From positions 1,302,001 through 1,366,000 of the forward strand of contig NZ_CP100756.1 of the NCBI RefSeq assembly GCF_024266705.1: 64,000 bases of DNA. The letters run 5' to 3'. The stretch comes from Natrinema gelatinilyticum. Its GTDB lineage: Archaea; Halobacteriota; Halobacteria; Halobacteriales; Natrialbaceae. The translations under genes were made by a program, and so were the position numbers. Positions 49,835 to 58,943 of this stretch are shown here, one piece after another. A model generated the notes under the pieces. It searched no databases, was not told where the DNA came from, and saw only the letters and a list, made by a program, of their open reading frames with translations. The stretch's first letter is position 1. Every line of letters starts with the position of its first letter.

Positions 49835-51514
49835 CTACATCATGCCGCCCATGCCACCGCCCATACCGCCCATGCCGCCGCCCATGCCGCCGCCGGGGCC
49901 GCCGGGCATCTCCTCTTCGTCTTCGTCGTCGGAGACCGCGAGGTCGCCGGCAGCGATGACGTCGTCGATGCGCAGCAGCATGACGGCCGCCTCGGTGGCG
50001 GACTCGATGGCCTGGGTCTTCACGCGAAGCGGCTCGTACACGCCCTCGGCGTCCATGTCGATGGTGTCGCCGGTGTAGGCGTCGAGACCGGCACCGGTGT
50101 CGCCGCCGTCGTGGGCGCTTCGGAGTTCGACGAGCGAGTCGATGGGGTCCAGCCCGGCGTTCTCGGCCAGGGTGCGCGGAATGACCTCGAGCGCGTCGGC
50201 GAAGGCCTCGACGGCGAGCTGTTCGCGGCCGCCGACGGAATCGGCGTAGTCACGGAGCGCGAGCGAGACGTCGATCTCGGGTGCGCCGCCGCCAGCGAGA
50301 ACCTTGCCGTCCTCGATGGTCGTCCGGACGACGCCGAGGGCGTCTTCGACTGCGCGGTCGACCTCGTCGATGACGTGTTCGGTCCCCCCGCGGAGGATCA
50401 GGGTGACGGCCTGGGCGTCGTCGACGTCCTCGACGAAGATGCGCTGGTCGCCGGCGATCTCCTTCTGGGCGACGCTGCCAGCGAAGCCGAGGTCCGCCTC
50501 GGACAGGTCATCGACGGTCGAGACGGGGGTGGCTCCGGTCGCGCGTGCAAGCTGTGACTGGTCGCTGGACTTGACACGGCGGACCGCGATGATGCCTTCT
50601 TTCGCGAGATAGTGCTGTGCCATGTCGTCGATACCGCCGTCGACGAAGACGACGTCCGCACCGACGTCGGCGATCGTCTCAGCCATCTCGCGCAGTTGGG
50701 CCTCTTCCTGTTCGAGGAACTGCTCGAGCTGGTCGGGATCGGTGACGTTGACCTCGGCGTCGATCTCGGTCTCTTTGATCTCTAAGGCACCGTCGATAAT
50801 GGCGATCGAGGCGTCCTCGGCGAAGTAGGGCATGTTCTCGGAGACGCGCTCCTTGTCGACGATGACGCCTTCGACGAGTTCGGAGTTCTCGACAGACCCG
50901 CCGACGACCTTCTCGACTTTGATGTTGTCCGTGTCGACGCCCTCGTCGTCAGCGACCGCCCGGACGGCCTCGACGACCAGTTCCGAGAGCAGGTCCTTGG
51001 CACTTTCTGCACCCTTGCCCGTCATCGCCGTCGCGGCGATCTGCTCGAGGACGTCCGTGTCGTCCTCGTCGACGTCGATGGCGATCTCTTCGAGCGCATC
51101 GGTCGCTTCTTCGGCAGCCTCGCGGTACCCCTGGGCGAGGGTTGTCGCGTGGATGTCCTGGTCGAGCAGGTCTTCGGCCTGACTGAGGAGTTCACCGGCG
51201 ACGACGACGGCGCTGGTGGTGCCGTCTCCGACCTCGTCTTCCTGCGTTTCCGCGACTTCGACGATCATGTCGGCCGCGGGGTGGTCGATTTCCATCTCCG
51301 AAAGGAGTGTGACACCGTCGTTCGTGACGATGACATTGCCCGAGGAATCCACGAGCATCTTGTCCATCCCCTTCGGGCCGAGTGTCGTCCGTACCGACTC
51401 GGCGACGGCCTTCCCGGCCTGAACGTTCATCGACTGCGCATCTTTGCCGGAGGTCCGCTGGCTGTCCTCCGACAGTACGATGAGGGGCTGGTTGCCCATC
51501 TGCTGTTGAGCCAT
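49835..51514 (-). CDS. thermosome subunit (group II chaperonin)
   Basis: A 559-aa ATP-dependent chaperonin subunit that forms double-ring complexes. Equatorial ATP motifs are [12 protein letters not shown] and [14 protein letters not shown], the catalytic Asp is in [15 protein letters not shown] and [13 protein letters not shown] segments near the second equatorial half, and the C-terminus is the Gly-Met-rich tail ([18 protein letters not shown]) typical of haloarchaeal CCT proteins. ATG 51514 is preferred to the in-frame GTG at 51520, as the TATA box at 51541-51550 is about 30 nt upstream. Heat-inducible expression is expected for the family. Confidence 0.97.
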   Translation of the reverse strand: MAQQQMGNQPLIVLSEDSQRTSGKDAQSMNVQAGKAVAESVRTTLGPKGMDKMLVDSSGNVIVTNDGVTLLSEMEIDHPAADMIVEVAETQEDEVGDGTTSAVVVAGELLSQAEDLLDQDIHATTLAQGYREAAEEATDALEEIAIDVDEDDTDVLEQIAATAMTGKGAESAKDLLSELVVEAVRAVADDEGVDTDNIKVEKVVGGSVENSELVEGVIVDKERVSENMPYFAEDASIAIIDGALEIKETEIDAEVNVTDPDQLEQFLEQEEAQLREMAETIADVGADVVFVDGGIDDMAQHYLAKEGIIAVRRVKSSDQSQLARATGATPVSTVDDLSEADLGFAGSVAQKEIAGDQRIFVEDVDDAQAVTLILRGGTEHVIDEVDRAVEDALGVVRTTIEDGKVLAGGGAPEIDVSLALRDYADSVGGREQLAVEAFADALEVIPRTLAENAGLDPIDSLVELRSAHDGGDTGAGLDAYTGDTIDMDAEGVYEPLRVKTQAIESATEAAVMLLRIDDVIAAGDLAVSDDEDEEEMPGGPGGGMGGGMGGMGGGMGGMM

Positions 51515-51539
51515 AGTCACCTGGAGGATTGATTGCTAT

Positions 51540-51550
51540 TCTATATAACT
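51540..51550 (-). promoter_or_regulatory. TATA box for thermosome gene
   Basis: Minus-strand AGTTATATAGA about 30 nt before ATG 51514; strong match to the haloarchaeal TATA pattern. Confidence 0.6.
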
Positions 51551-51584
51551 CTTATGCTACTCGTCGGATAGGAATAAGCGAGCA

Positions 51585-51619
51585 GACCCCTGTCAGGCGG
51601 TTCCAACCCGACAGGGGTC
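51585..51619. repeat. inverted repeat with 10-bp arms
   Basis: GACCCCTGTC at 51585-51594 and GACAGGGGTC at 51610-51619 are perfect reverse complements with a 15-nt loop. It marks the left border of the mobile-element patch and is followed by a rightward TATA-like TATTTATAG. Confidence 0.6.
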
Positions 51620-51620
51620 G

Positions 51621-52091
51621 GAGTATTTATAGTGCTGGACAGGCCAAAACCCACGACTGCAGTCGTGGGATACGCGCCGTACACATCCTGCAGGCAACGC
51701 TTTTGAATGGTGCCCACGTCGCTTGTCGTGTCGGTCCGAAGGGTACGACCCCTTCGGCAACCGATGGCCCGAAACTGGCGGTTCAAGTGTCCGCCCATTC
51801 CGGAAACGGGACGTGCCCTTCGTGGGAACAAAAACCAAGCGTCGGGCTTCAGTACGCGAGACACGTAACTCCGAGTCCGCTGACGCCCCGTTTTGGTTCC
51901 GCCGGAACCCAAAACGTCGGATCCGAACGGGGCGAGGATAGGAGTACCGGCGGCGTGGCACCGCCAGCGGCCCATCCCTCGCTACATGGGTCGCGGACGA
52001 GGATTACCAACCCCGCCCGCGACGGTGGCCCACAAACCTGCAAACACCCAATCCAGCGCGGTGCGGTACGGCGTGGGAAGCCCATAACTGA
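51621..52091 (+). mobile_element. non-coding mobile-element remnant, possibly IS200/IS605 type
   Basis: Contains a perfect 20-bp palindrome CCCACGACTGCAGTCGTGGG at 51650-51669, the kind of subterminal hairpin found in haloarchaeal IS200/IS605 elements, followed by about 420 nt without a sound gene. One plus frame holds the segments ARHVTPSPLTP and RGEDRSTGG, which recall TnpB C-terminal tails but lack the catalytic core and zinc finger. It may be the 3' end, including guide-RNA scaffold, of a lost element. The family is a guess from memory of similar haloarchaeal DNA. Confidence 0.35.
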
Positions 52092-53462
52092 ACAGTAGGT
52101 GCCGAACCTCCAAACAGATGCGTCCAGTTCTCGACCGCAGGGTCAAGATTAACCAGTCAACTAGTGTTCACTCCTTGAGCAAACACATTCATCAGACAAT
52201 CAATTGACCGCAGAAGGGAATGAATGTAGCCTTGCCAGTCGGCAGCGGCGTGCTGACCCGGGTCGGCCCGGGTCAGCCGCCGCACTCTCTGCTAACTGTC
52301 TGGAAGAGACAATACAAATAGCCGAAACAGGGCTGTCGAGACTGCCGGCCGGTCGGTCAATACTCGCTGCTCAACGAGAACCAGACACACCAGAATCCAA
52401 AGATTGTACAACGCCACAGCGAACAGAAACTCGAACAGTCGCACCGCGAACGTCGGCGACGACGTTCGCGGGAGAAACTCTCCGATCTTCCGATAGGACG
52501 TCTCTATCCCCCAGCGACGGCGGTACGCTTCCGCAAACGGTTCGGCGAACTCCACCGAGACGTCACAGTTCGTTACCAGACAGAACGAGTCGTCGTCCCG
52601 CGTTCGGTGCGGGACGACGACGAGTGTTACCGATATTCGTCCCGTCGGTGGTTGTTTCCGGACCATCTCGTAGTTGGTGACGAATGTCTCCTCGTCATGG
52701 GCGTCAAGCACGCGCTTGACGCCCGGTGTCTTCGGCGCGCGTACGACGAACCTGACGTCCAGATCAGCCAATGTTTGAACAAGTGAAACCCGGTAGAAAC
52801 TCCTGTCGCAGTAGACGCGGTTGATCTGGACGAACTGGCGAGCGATCTCGATGAGTCGGCGGATGGACTCCCGCAGCGTGCGGGAGTCATCCGCCTCGAT
52901 CGATTCCCACGCCAGTGTCAGCCGAACCGCTGGATCGACGACACAGAGCGTCACAAATGCGTAGGCAAGGTTCGTTCCACGGTCTGGATTGATCGCACAG
53001 ACGTGCGGTGTCTCGGCCGAGCCGTAGTAGAGCCACTCGTGAATATCGAGCGCGACGTCGACAGGACGAGCGAACGCCCGCTGCTGGCGGGCGTGAGCGA
53101 ACGTGGCTGCCCGGACGCCATCGAACTGGGCGCCGATGGCGTCCGGGCTTAGTCCACGAAGATGGTAGAGAAGCGATTTCGCGAGCGGACTCCGTTGCTG
53201 AAGGTCAATGTCTTCTCCTCGAGCGAGCTGCAGTTCTTTCGCGGTCGTATGGACAAACTCGCCGTCGAAGGCACTTCGAGCGAGGACTTTCTCAAAGTCC
53301 TCGCTCGAATACTGCCCGTTCGATTTCGTCGCAAAATCGAGCCGCGTGAACAACAGAGAGGTAGCTGCACGAGATAGGTGTTTTGCCTCGGTCGCATGGA
53401 TCATACTGTTGATTCGTCACCGACGACGAAAACGACGACTTAGCTACTTCGGCACCTACTGT
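52092..53462 (-). mobile_element. insertion sequence with 15-bp inverted repeats, ISH3/IS4-like
   Basis: Ends are ACAGTAGGTGCCGAA at 52092-52106 and its exact reverse complement at 53448-53462, giving a 1,371-bp element with one transposase gene on the minus strand. The flanking bases (ACTGA left, GAAGT right) are not direct repeats, so one side has been rearranged after insertion. Family by transposase only. Confidence 0.75.
52292..53404 (-). CDS. DDE transposase, ISH3/IS4-like
   Basis: A 370-aa transposase of RNase H fold. Catalytic residues appear as Asp in VALDIHEWLYYG, Asp in RVYCDRSFYRVSLV and Glu in the Y-R-x-R-W-G-I-E signature (RRRWGIETSYRKIGEFLPRT), followed by a hydrophobic end (FEFLFAVALYNLWILVCL). 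The YREK-like layout is that of IS4-superfamily enzymes, with ISH3 the nearest haloarchaeal group. The frame is complete. It lies 185 nt from the left element end and 58 nt from the right end. Confidence 0.85.
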   Translation of the reverse strand: MIHATEAKHLSRAATSLLFTRLDFATKSNGQYSSEDFEKVLARSAFDGEFVHTTAKELQLARGEDIDLQQRSPLAKSLLYHLRGLSPDAIGAQFDGVRAATFAHARQQRAFARPVDVALDIHEWLYYGSAETPHVCAINPDRGTNLAYAFVTLCVVDPAVRLTLAWESIEADDSRTLRESIRRLIEIARQFVQINRVYCDRSFYRVSLVQTLADLDVRFVVRAPKTPGVKRVLDAHDEETFVTNYEMVRKQPPTGRISVTLVVVPHRTRDDDSFCLVTNCDVSVEFAEPFAEAYRRRWGIETSYRKIGEFLPRTSSPTFAVRLFEFLFAVALYNLWILVCLVLVEQRVLTDRPAVSTALFRLFVLSLPDS

Positions 53463-53554
53463 GAAGTCATGGGAGGATGTCACAGCTAAACGGTACTCGA
53501 CCGAGCGAGCGATCGAACAAATCAGATGGAGTCTCGAACAGTGTAGGATTTCGG

Positions 53555-54112
53555 TCAGGACTGGCTGCCGGGGAATCGATGGTACTCCATTCCCTGATGT
53601 TTCATCTCGTTGTGCTTCTCCTCGAGGAAGGAGTATACTGCGCCATGAGGGGCGCCATCCAGGAGCATCTCGGCGGCGCTGCGGACGGCATCGACTTCCT
53701 GTGGTGCACCGATAATGCCGAGCGTCGAACCGTAGATGACGACATCCGCGCCAGTCAGTTCCTCCATCAGCTCTCGGGTTCGGCCGCCCTCGCCGATGAG
53801 TCGGCCCTTCTTTCGCTTCATGTCGTTTTTGTTACGCGATGCGGCGTCGATGTCGACGATGTCGAACAACATCATGTCGTCCTCGAGCAATCGCAGGGCG
53901 TCTTCGGGTGCGAACCCGCGCCCGATGGCGCGGACGATTTCGGGCCCCTTGAGCCCGAGAACGGGATCGCCGACGGTCTCGACGGCGACGGAGCCGTTCT
54001 CCGAGTCGATGTCGAGTCGCACTTCCGCTTCCGCCTCGATCTCGCGCATCGTCTCGCCCCCCTCGCCGATGAGAACACCGATGCGGTCCTGCGGAATCTT
54101 CACGTGCTGCAT
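53555..54112 (-). CDS. KH-domain RNA-binding protein (Dim2/Krr1-like)
   Basis: A 185-aa protein with two KH domains. The first has RIGVLIGEGGETMREIE (GxxG motif) and the second GRLIGEGGRTRELMEELTGA. The order and spacing match archaeal Dim2/Pno1-like factors, which bind the 16S 3' region during small-subunit maturation and cooperate with Rio1 kinase, encoded 3.3 kb away. ATG 54112 (MQHVKIPQDR) is the family start; the longer frame is not used. The ISH3-like element ends 92 nt past its stop. Confidence 0.93.
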   Translation of the reverse strand: MQHVKIPQDRIGVLIGEGGETMREIEAEAEVRLDIDSENGSVAVETVGDPVLGLKGPEIVRAIGRGFAPEDALRLLEDDMMLFDIVDIDAASRNKNDMKRKKGRLIGEGGRTRELMEELTGADVVIYGSTLGIIGAPQEVDAVRSAAEMLLDGAPHGAVYSFLEEKHNEMKHQGMEYHRFPGSQS

Positions 54113-54302
54113 ACAGACCGCTACTGGCTGGGTGAGGTTAAGACCTTGGTCCGCGAGCACCGGGCGTGAGCTACACCCACGGCAGTAATCGTCTCACGAG
54201 GCAACGTGCGACCGGGACGTGTCGACCGGCACGTCGGTTCCGAGCATCGATCCTCACCACCGACGGGGGACGGCATAAGTTTCGGTCCCGCGTAGGATCC
54301 GT

Positions 54303-55061
54303 ATGGTATCGGAACCAACGTACGACGTGTCCATCTCGGACGACCGGCGGATCGAGGGTCCCCTGCTCGTCGGACTCTCGAACCTCGGGCTGGCCGGTCT
54401 CACGGCCGTCGACCACCTCATTACGCATCACGAGTTCGACCGGATCGGCCACGTTCGATATCGCGGGCTGCCGGGTATCACCCCGGTCGAAAACGGGGAA
54501 CCGCGACATCCGATCCGTCTGTACGCATCGGCGGAGTCCGACTTCGCCGTCTTGCTCAACGAGCTGTTCGTCCCGGTGTGGGCGGCTGAGGGCTTGAGCG
54601 ACGGCATTTTCGAGTGGGTCGCAACGACCGATATCGATGAAATCGCCGTTTTTCACGGCGTCCCGTATCCGCACGGGCCAGACGAGCACGACGTTTTCTA
54701 CGTCGCGACATCGGAGTACGAGGAGCAGCGCCTCGCCGGGGCGGACGTGTCGCCGGTTGGCGGCGGTGTCCTCGACGGCGTCACCGGTGAACTGATGGGA
54801 CGCAGTCTCGAGAAAGAGGCCCCTCCGATCGGCGCATATGTGACTCCGATCCACCCGCCTGGGCCGGATCTGGAGGCTGCGCTCCGGTTTCTGGGCCTCC
54901 TCCGAACGGTTTACGACCTCGATATCGACGACCGGCAGCTCCGCGAGCGCTCCGCAGAACTCCAACAGTACTACGCCGAACTCGCGAACCGCATGGAATC
55001 GCTCGACACGCAAGACGGGATGGGGGCTCAGCACTTCCCGGAGGACCGAATGTTCATGTGA
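54303..55061 (+). CDS. PAC2-family proteasome assembly chaperone-like protein
   Basis: A 252-aa protein of the PAC2 superfamily: VGLSNLGLAGLTAVDHLITH at the start, then ADEHDVFYVATSEYEE-like beta segments, GAYVTPIHPPGPDLEAALRF and a C-terminal helical tail (LRERSAELQQYYAELANRME). Archaeal relatives (PbaA/PbaB type) may act in proteasome or ribosome-linked assembly; substrate unknown. Divergent from the KH gene. Confidence 0.9.
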   Translation: MVSEPTYDVSISDDRRIEGPLLVGLSNLGLAGLTAVDHLITHHEFDRIGHVRYRGLPGITPVENGEPRHPIRLYASAESDFAVLLNELFVPVWAAEGLSDGIFEWVATTDIDEIAVFHGVPYPHGPDEHDVFYVATSEYEEQRLAGADVSPVGGGVLDGVTGELMGRSLEKEAPPIGAYVTPIHPPGPDLEAALRFLGLLRTVYDLDIDDRQLRERSAELQQYYAELANRMESLDTQDGMGAQHFPEDRMFM

Positions 55062-55194
55062 TCGGCGGTCGCGACGAATCGAGGAATCCTCGAGCAGCGC
55101 CAATCGAACGACAGCCGATACGCAACGAGCGTTACAGACGAGTAACGAGCGACGGCTGACGAGCGATTATCACCGAACTGTCGAAACGAGAATC

Positions 55195-55246
55195 CGGTCA
55201 TGCAGTCTCGCAATCTTGCTGTCTTGCAGTCTCGCGATCTCGCGCC
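55195..55246. repeat. short CTCGC/CTTGC tandem-like repeats
   Basis: The motif TGCAGTCTCGC recurs with CAATCTTGCTGTCT between, then GATCTCGCG: imperfect repeats of about 16 nt in the spacer between the PAC2 gene and the phosphoesterase. No gene here. Confidence 0.35.
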
Positions 55247-55329
55247 CGAGCGAAAATGGAACGACTCGAGCGGTCGGCCCGAGAGAGCGCCTACCGCACA
55301 TCGTTTTGCTCGAGGGGGTGGCGCAGCGT

Positions 55330-55833
55330 CTACTCGAGAACCGACCGGAAGCGCACCGATTCCGACAACGTATCGAGGATTGCGACGCTCCGGTCCTCGT
55401 CGGTCTTCGTCAAGAAGTGTGCGCCGGGATTGAGCACCGTCGTCCGGCCGTCCTCGGAGAGTTCGCGCTGATGGTGGTGACCGTAACAGACGAAATCGTA
55501 CGTCTCGCCGGCGGCGATTGCCTCGACCTCAGCGAGAGATTCGCCGTGGAGGGCGGCGATGGAGAGGCCGTCGAACTCGAGGTCGGCGAAGCGGCCGTGT
55601 AGCTGGCTCTCGCTACCCAGCGAGTCGAACGCAGCCTGGAGATTTGCCGCATCGCCGTCGTTGTTTCCGAGGACGCCGTGGAGTTCGAACTCGTCGAAGT
55701 AGGGGACCACTAGCGGAGCGACGAAGTCGCCGCAGTGGATGACGACCTCGACGCCCGCTTCGTGAAAGATCTCGATCGCGCGTTCGGTCGCCTCCGCGTT
55801 GTCGTGTGTGTCCGAGATGATACCGATGTTCAT
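55330..55833 (-). CDS. metallophosphoesterase, YfcE/MJ0936 type
   Basis: A 167-aa calcineurin-like phosphodiesterase. All five metal-site motifs are visible: SDTHDN (about 8-13), HCGDF, GNNDGD, LHGES and GHHHQRE. Enzymes of this size cleave phosphodiesters such as cyclic nucleotides or bis-pNPP; the natural substrate is unknown. Cytoplasmic and monocistronic. Confidence 0.94.
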   Translation of the reverse strand: MNIGIISDTHDNAEATERAIEIFHEAGVEVVIHCGDFVAPLVVPYFDEFELHGVLGNNDGDAANLQAAFDSLGSESQLHGRFADLEFDGLSIAALHGESLAEVEAIAAGETYDFVCYGHHHQRELSEDGRTTVLNPGAHFLTKTDEDRSVAILDTLSESVRFRSVLE

Positions 55834-55904
55834 ACTCGGTTTCGCGAGGGCGAGACACTAAGGCGTTCGGGAGCACCCGAAAGCCGGTACTGTACAGGTT
55901 CGTA

Positions 55905-57170
55905 CTATCGCGCCAACGACGGAACGCCAGCTCGCTCGAGTGCCACCCGTCGCTCGCCATCGGTGAGCCGATACGGTTCGAGCGCCTCGTCGAGGGATTC
56001 GAGCTCCGAGCGTCGGCGCTGGTGTTCCTCGAGGAATTCGGTAATCCGGTCGATCGTGATCGCTTTCAGTTCGCCGCTGAGCAGGTCGCCGGATCGGTAG
56101 TCGGCCGCGATGCGCTCGAGTTCGGCGTCGTCGGATTCGAAGAAGAATCGGAGATACTGAAACGGGACGTCGACCGTCGGATCACCGCCTGTCTCGCGAT
56201 GTTCCTCGAGGGTAGCCTGACCGCCAGTATAGGCGTGCGTTCGGATCACTTCGGCGACGAGTTCGGGATCCGTGGTGAGTTCGATCGAGGGTGCATCATC
56301 GGAGCTACTCATCTTTCCCGGGCCCTCGAGACTCGGGAGAAATCGTCCGAGCAAGGCACCCGGTTTGTCGACGGGGAGGGAGTTCGTCGCGGCGATATCG
56401 CGACAGACCCGGACGTGTGGGTCCTGATCGACGGCGATGGGAACGAGCGTTGGCTGTCGCCCGTCGACGAGTTGCGGAAGCAAGAGATGAGTCGCCTGGA
56501 CCGCGGGATAGAACTGCAGGCCGACGGTACGTTGCTCGCCGTACGCGGCGTCGACTGTCGCCGGCGTGAGCTGCGCCGCCAGTCGAACGGCGATCGGGTA
56601 GATCACGTCTGCATCGGCCGTGTCCACCAGAATTCTCGTTTTGTCGGGCTCGAATCCGACGGCGAGCACGTCACAGAGGTTGTCACGCGTGTGCCGTCCG
56701 ATTGCGTCGAAGGACTGCTCTTTCGCGAGGAACTTTTCGTCGTCCGACAGTGGGATGTAGACCGTCGCCCCGGTCTCCTGCTGAAAGCGTTTCGCGAGAT
56801 AGAACGGGAGGACGTGGCCGAGATGCATCGGCCCAGACGGTCCCCTCCCGGTGACGATCGCGTGTGGCGAGCCGGATCTGGTAGCTTCGAGGTACGCGTC
56901 GACGTCCCGTCCCGCGTAGAAGGTTCGTCGGCGAAGCATGGGACTGTCGGGAAAGCGAGCGATCTGCTCGTCGGTAAGCGGATCGGCCCCGAACTGCTCG
57001 AGGAGTTTCTCGTAGTCGATCTCGCCCTCGACGGCGTAGGGGGAGACGGTGACGCTCCCGTCGTTCGCAGTGCTGCGTGTCGCGTCGGTAGCGGTTCGTG
57101 TCGAATCAGTAGCGGTGCGTGGTACGTCGGTGTTGGTATCTGTGTGATCGGTTGGTGACATCGGCATCAA
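55905..57170 (-). CDS. trpS: tryptophan--tRNA ligase (second, short form)
   Basis: A 421-aa class I TrpRS, distinct from the 544-aa one at 28024. HIGH-like motif GPMHLGHVLPF and second signature GPGKMSSSDDAP are intact, so it is probably active. The N-terminus is an unusual Thr/Asp/Ser-rich tail with repeats (RTATDSTRTATDATRS) before the conserved EGEIDYEKLLEQFGADP. The start could be any of three close Met codons (57170, 57164, 57158). Different from the other copy in length and insertions; haloarchaea commonly hold two. Confidence 0.92.
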   Translation of the reverse strand: MMPMSPTDHTDTNTDVPRTATDSTRTATDATRSTANDGSVTVSPYAVEGEIDYEKLLEQFGADPLTDEQIARFPDSPMLRRRTFYAGRDVDAYLEATRSGSPHAIVTGRGPSGPMHLGHVLPFYLAKRFQQETGATVYIPLSDDEKFLAKEQSFDAIGRHTRDNLCDVLAVGFEPDKTRILVDTADADVIYPIAVRLAAQLTPATVDAAYGEQRTVGLQFYPAVQATHLLLPQLVDGRQPTLVPIAVDQDPHVRVCRDIAATNSLPVDKPGALLGRFLPSLEGPGKMSSSDDAPSIELTTDPELVAEVIRTHAYTGGQATLEEHRETGGDPTVDVPFQYLRFFFESDDAELERIAADYRSGDLLSGELKAITIDRITEFLEEHQRRRSELESLDEALEPYRLTDGERRVALERAGVPSLAR

Positions 57171-57382
57171 CGGTCGACTGCGGCGGCTGGAAGACGATTC
57201 GAGCGAAAACGAGCGGAGGGAGCATCCGCCACAACAGTCGCCGGGTTAGGCCGCGTCGCCCGCCGCGACGACACTGTCCGCTCTCGAGAGGGGGTGCCAG
57301 TGCCAGCCGAGATCGGACGTCATCGCCGTGTTCTTTTCAGCCAGCGGTAAAAAAGATTTCGACGCGACGGTGGTCGACGGAA

Positions 57383-58252
57383 TCACTCTCGAGACGGATC
57401 CGGCTCCGGACTCGTAACGAACTCGAGCAGGTCGGCTTCGGTCACGTCCAGTCCCTGGCGGGAGAAAAACGAGGCGACGTTCCGGCAGTCCCGCTCGAGA
57501 AAGTCACGACTGTTGGGGTGGTGGACGGTGACGGCCTGCCCGAGGTCGATGAACACCAGTTGGCCCTCGTCGAAGACGACGTTGTACTCGCTCAGGTCGC
57601 CGTGGATCAGTCCGGCCGAATAGAGTCGACGCATGTACTCGCGCATGACCTCGTAGGCCGTCCGGGGATTCTCGATGTGGACCTCACCGAGCCGTTTCGC
57701 GCGGCCCTCCTCGTTACCGATGTACTCCATGACCAGCACGTTTCGTTCGGCGGCGATCGGTTCGGGCACCCGCACGCCGGCCGCCTTCGCGCGCTCCAGA
57801 TTCGCCAGTTCCTTTCTGGTCCAGGCGAGGACGACGTCTTTCTTCTTTCCACCCAGGCCCTCGAAGCGCGGGTCGCCCTCGAGATAGTCGCGCATCTGCC
57901 GGAAGTTCGAGGCGTTGATCCGATAGATCTTGACCGCGACCTCGCGGTCGTCGCCCAGCGCGTGATAGACGTTGGCCTCCTTGCCCGTCGACAGCGGGCC
58001 ACCGAACGCCTCGACGTAGCCGTCCTGGACGAGTTTGTACAGCGCCGCGAAGGTCGCGTCGTCGAACACCGACTGCTCGACTTTGAACTGGTCGGCGTCT
58101 TTGATGCGCTCCTGAAACTGGTCGAACTCGCGGTCGCGCTCCCGGGCGATCCGATCGGCTTCCGTGTCCGAGACGTCGATCTCCTCCCACTCGTCGCCCG
58201 GGGTGTCGGCTTCCTCGAGATCGACCAGTCCGAACTCCGTTCCCTGTCCCAT
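57383..58252 (-). CDS. rio1: RIO1 family serine/threonine protein kinase
   Basis: A 289-aa atypical kinase for ribosome maturation. An N-terminal winged-helix-like region (about 40-85) precedes the RIO domain: nucleotide loop GGPLSTGKEANVYHA, catalytic HGDLSEYNVVFDEG and metal-binding IDLGQAV. ATP turnover releases factors such as Dim2/KH proteins from pre-40S-like particles; the KH gene is 3.3 kb away. The end is short and acidic (SPEPDPSRE). Confidence 0.95.
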   Translation of the reverse strand: MGQGTEFGLVDLEEADTPGDEWEEIDVSDTEADRIARERDREFDQFQERIKDADQFKVEQSVFDDATFAALYKLVQDGYVEAFGGPLSTGKEANVYHALGDDREVAVKIYRINASNFRQMRDYLEGDPRFEGLGGKKKDVVLAWTRKELANLERAKAAGVRVPEPIAAERNVLVMEYIGNEEGRAKRLGEVHIENPRTAYEVMREYMRRLYSAGLIHGDLSEYNVVFDEGQLVFIDLGQAVTVHHPNSRDFLERDCRNVASFFSRQGLDVTEADLLEFVTSPEPDPSRE

Positions 58253-58446
58253 CTATCCGCGCCTACGGGTCGGGAGCGGGTAAAGACTGGGTATCCGCCG
58301 ACCGCGTTCGGAGTCGCGCCGCCGCTCCCGTCTGCGGCGGTCGAAGGAGAGTTGACGAGAGCCGGGTTCACCCTTTTGCTCCTCTCGGTCGTACCACCGG
58401 CTATGAGAAACGCTGGCGAGCGCCGACGGACGGTGGTGACCGGCCG

Positions 58447-58869
58447 ATGACGAGTCACGACGTCACCCTCGAGTGGACCGGTGGGCCGAGCCGGACGATC
58501 GAGGTCGCAGCGGACGAAACGGTCCTCGAGGCAGCCCAGCGAGCGGGCGTCCGGCTGCCGTACGACTGTCGGAAGGGGACCTGCATCACCTGCGTCGGTC
58601 GGCTGCTCGCCCTCGATGGCGGCGGCGCCGACGCTGATACCGATGCTGAGGCAGACAGTGACGCGGATACCGACGAAGACGAAGACGAAACGGATCGACC
58701 GCTCGACGCCGCTGACTGGTTCACCTATCGACGGCCACCGCAGGCGTTGACCGAAAGCGAAGGGGCGGAGGGGTACGTCCTGCTCTGTATCGCGTCACCG
58801 CGGACCGACTGCCGTATCGAGGTCGGCCCGCGGGTGCGCGCTGCGGTCGGAGACAGCCCCTGGGCATGA
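58447..58869 (+). CDS. 2Fe-2S ferredoxin with acidic insert
   Basis: A 140-aa plant-type ferredoxin domain. Cluster ligands are C-RKGT-C-IT-C (about 41, 46, 49) and the last Cys in YVLLCIASP near 117. Between them is a low-complexity acidic insert of about 30 residues (about 57-87, mostly Asp, Glu, Ala and Thr) that lengthens the fold. It is the first of a three-gene set; its stop overlaps an ATG (58866) by four bases. Electron partner unknown. Confidence 0.85.
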   Translation: MTSHDVTLEWTGGPSRTIEVAADETVLEAAQRAGVRLPYDCRKGTCITCVGRLLALDGGGADADTDAEADSDADTDEDEDETDRPLDAADWFTYRRPPQALTESEGAEGYVLLCIASPRTDCRIEVGPRVRAAVGDSPWA

Positions 58870-58943
58870 CCACTGTCGGTCGCGGTATCGACTGGACCGG
58901 CAGTCGGGTCACTCTTTTCTTCGTGCTCGTGGTGGGGAGATTC

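Noticed and set aside
51529..52098. A 189-codon plus-strand frame next to the thermosome
   Set aside because: It starts inside the thermosome promoter, lacks a TnpB catalytic core or zinc finger, and overlaps strong palindromes; treated as element remnant.
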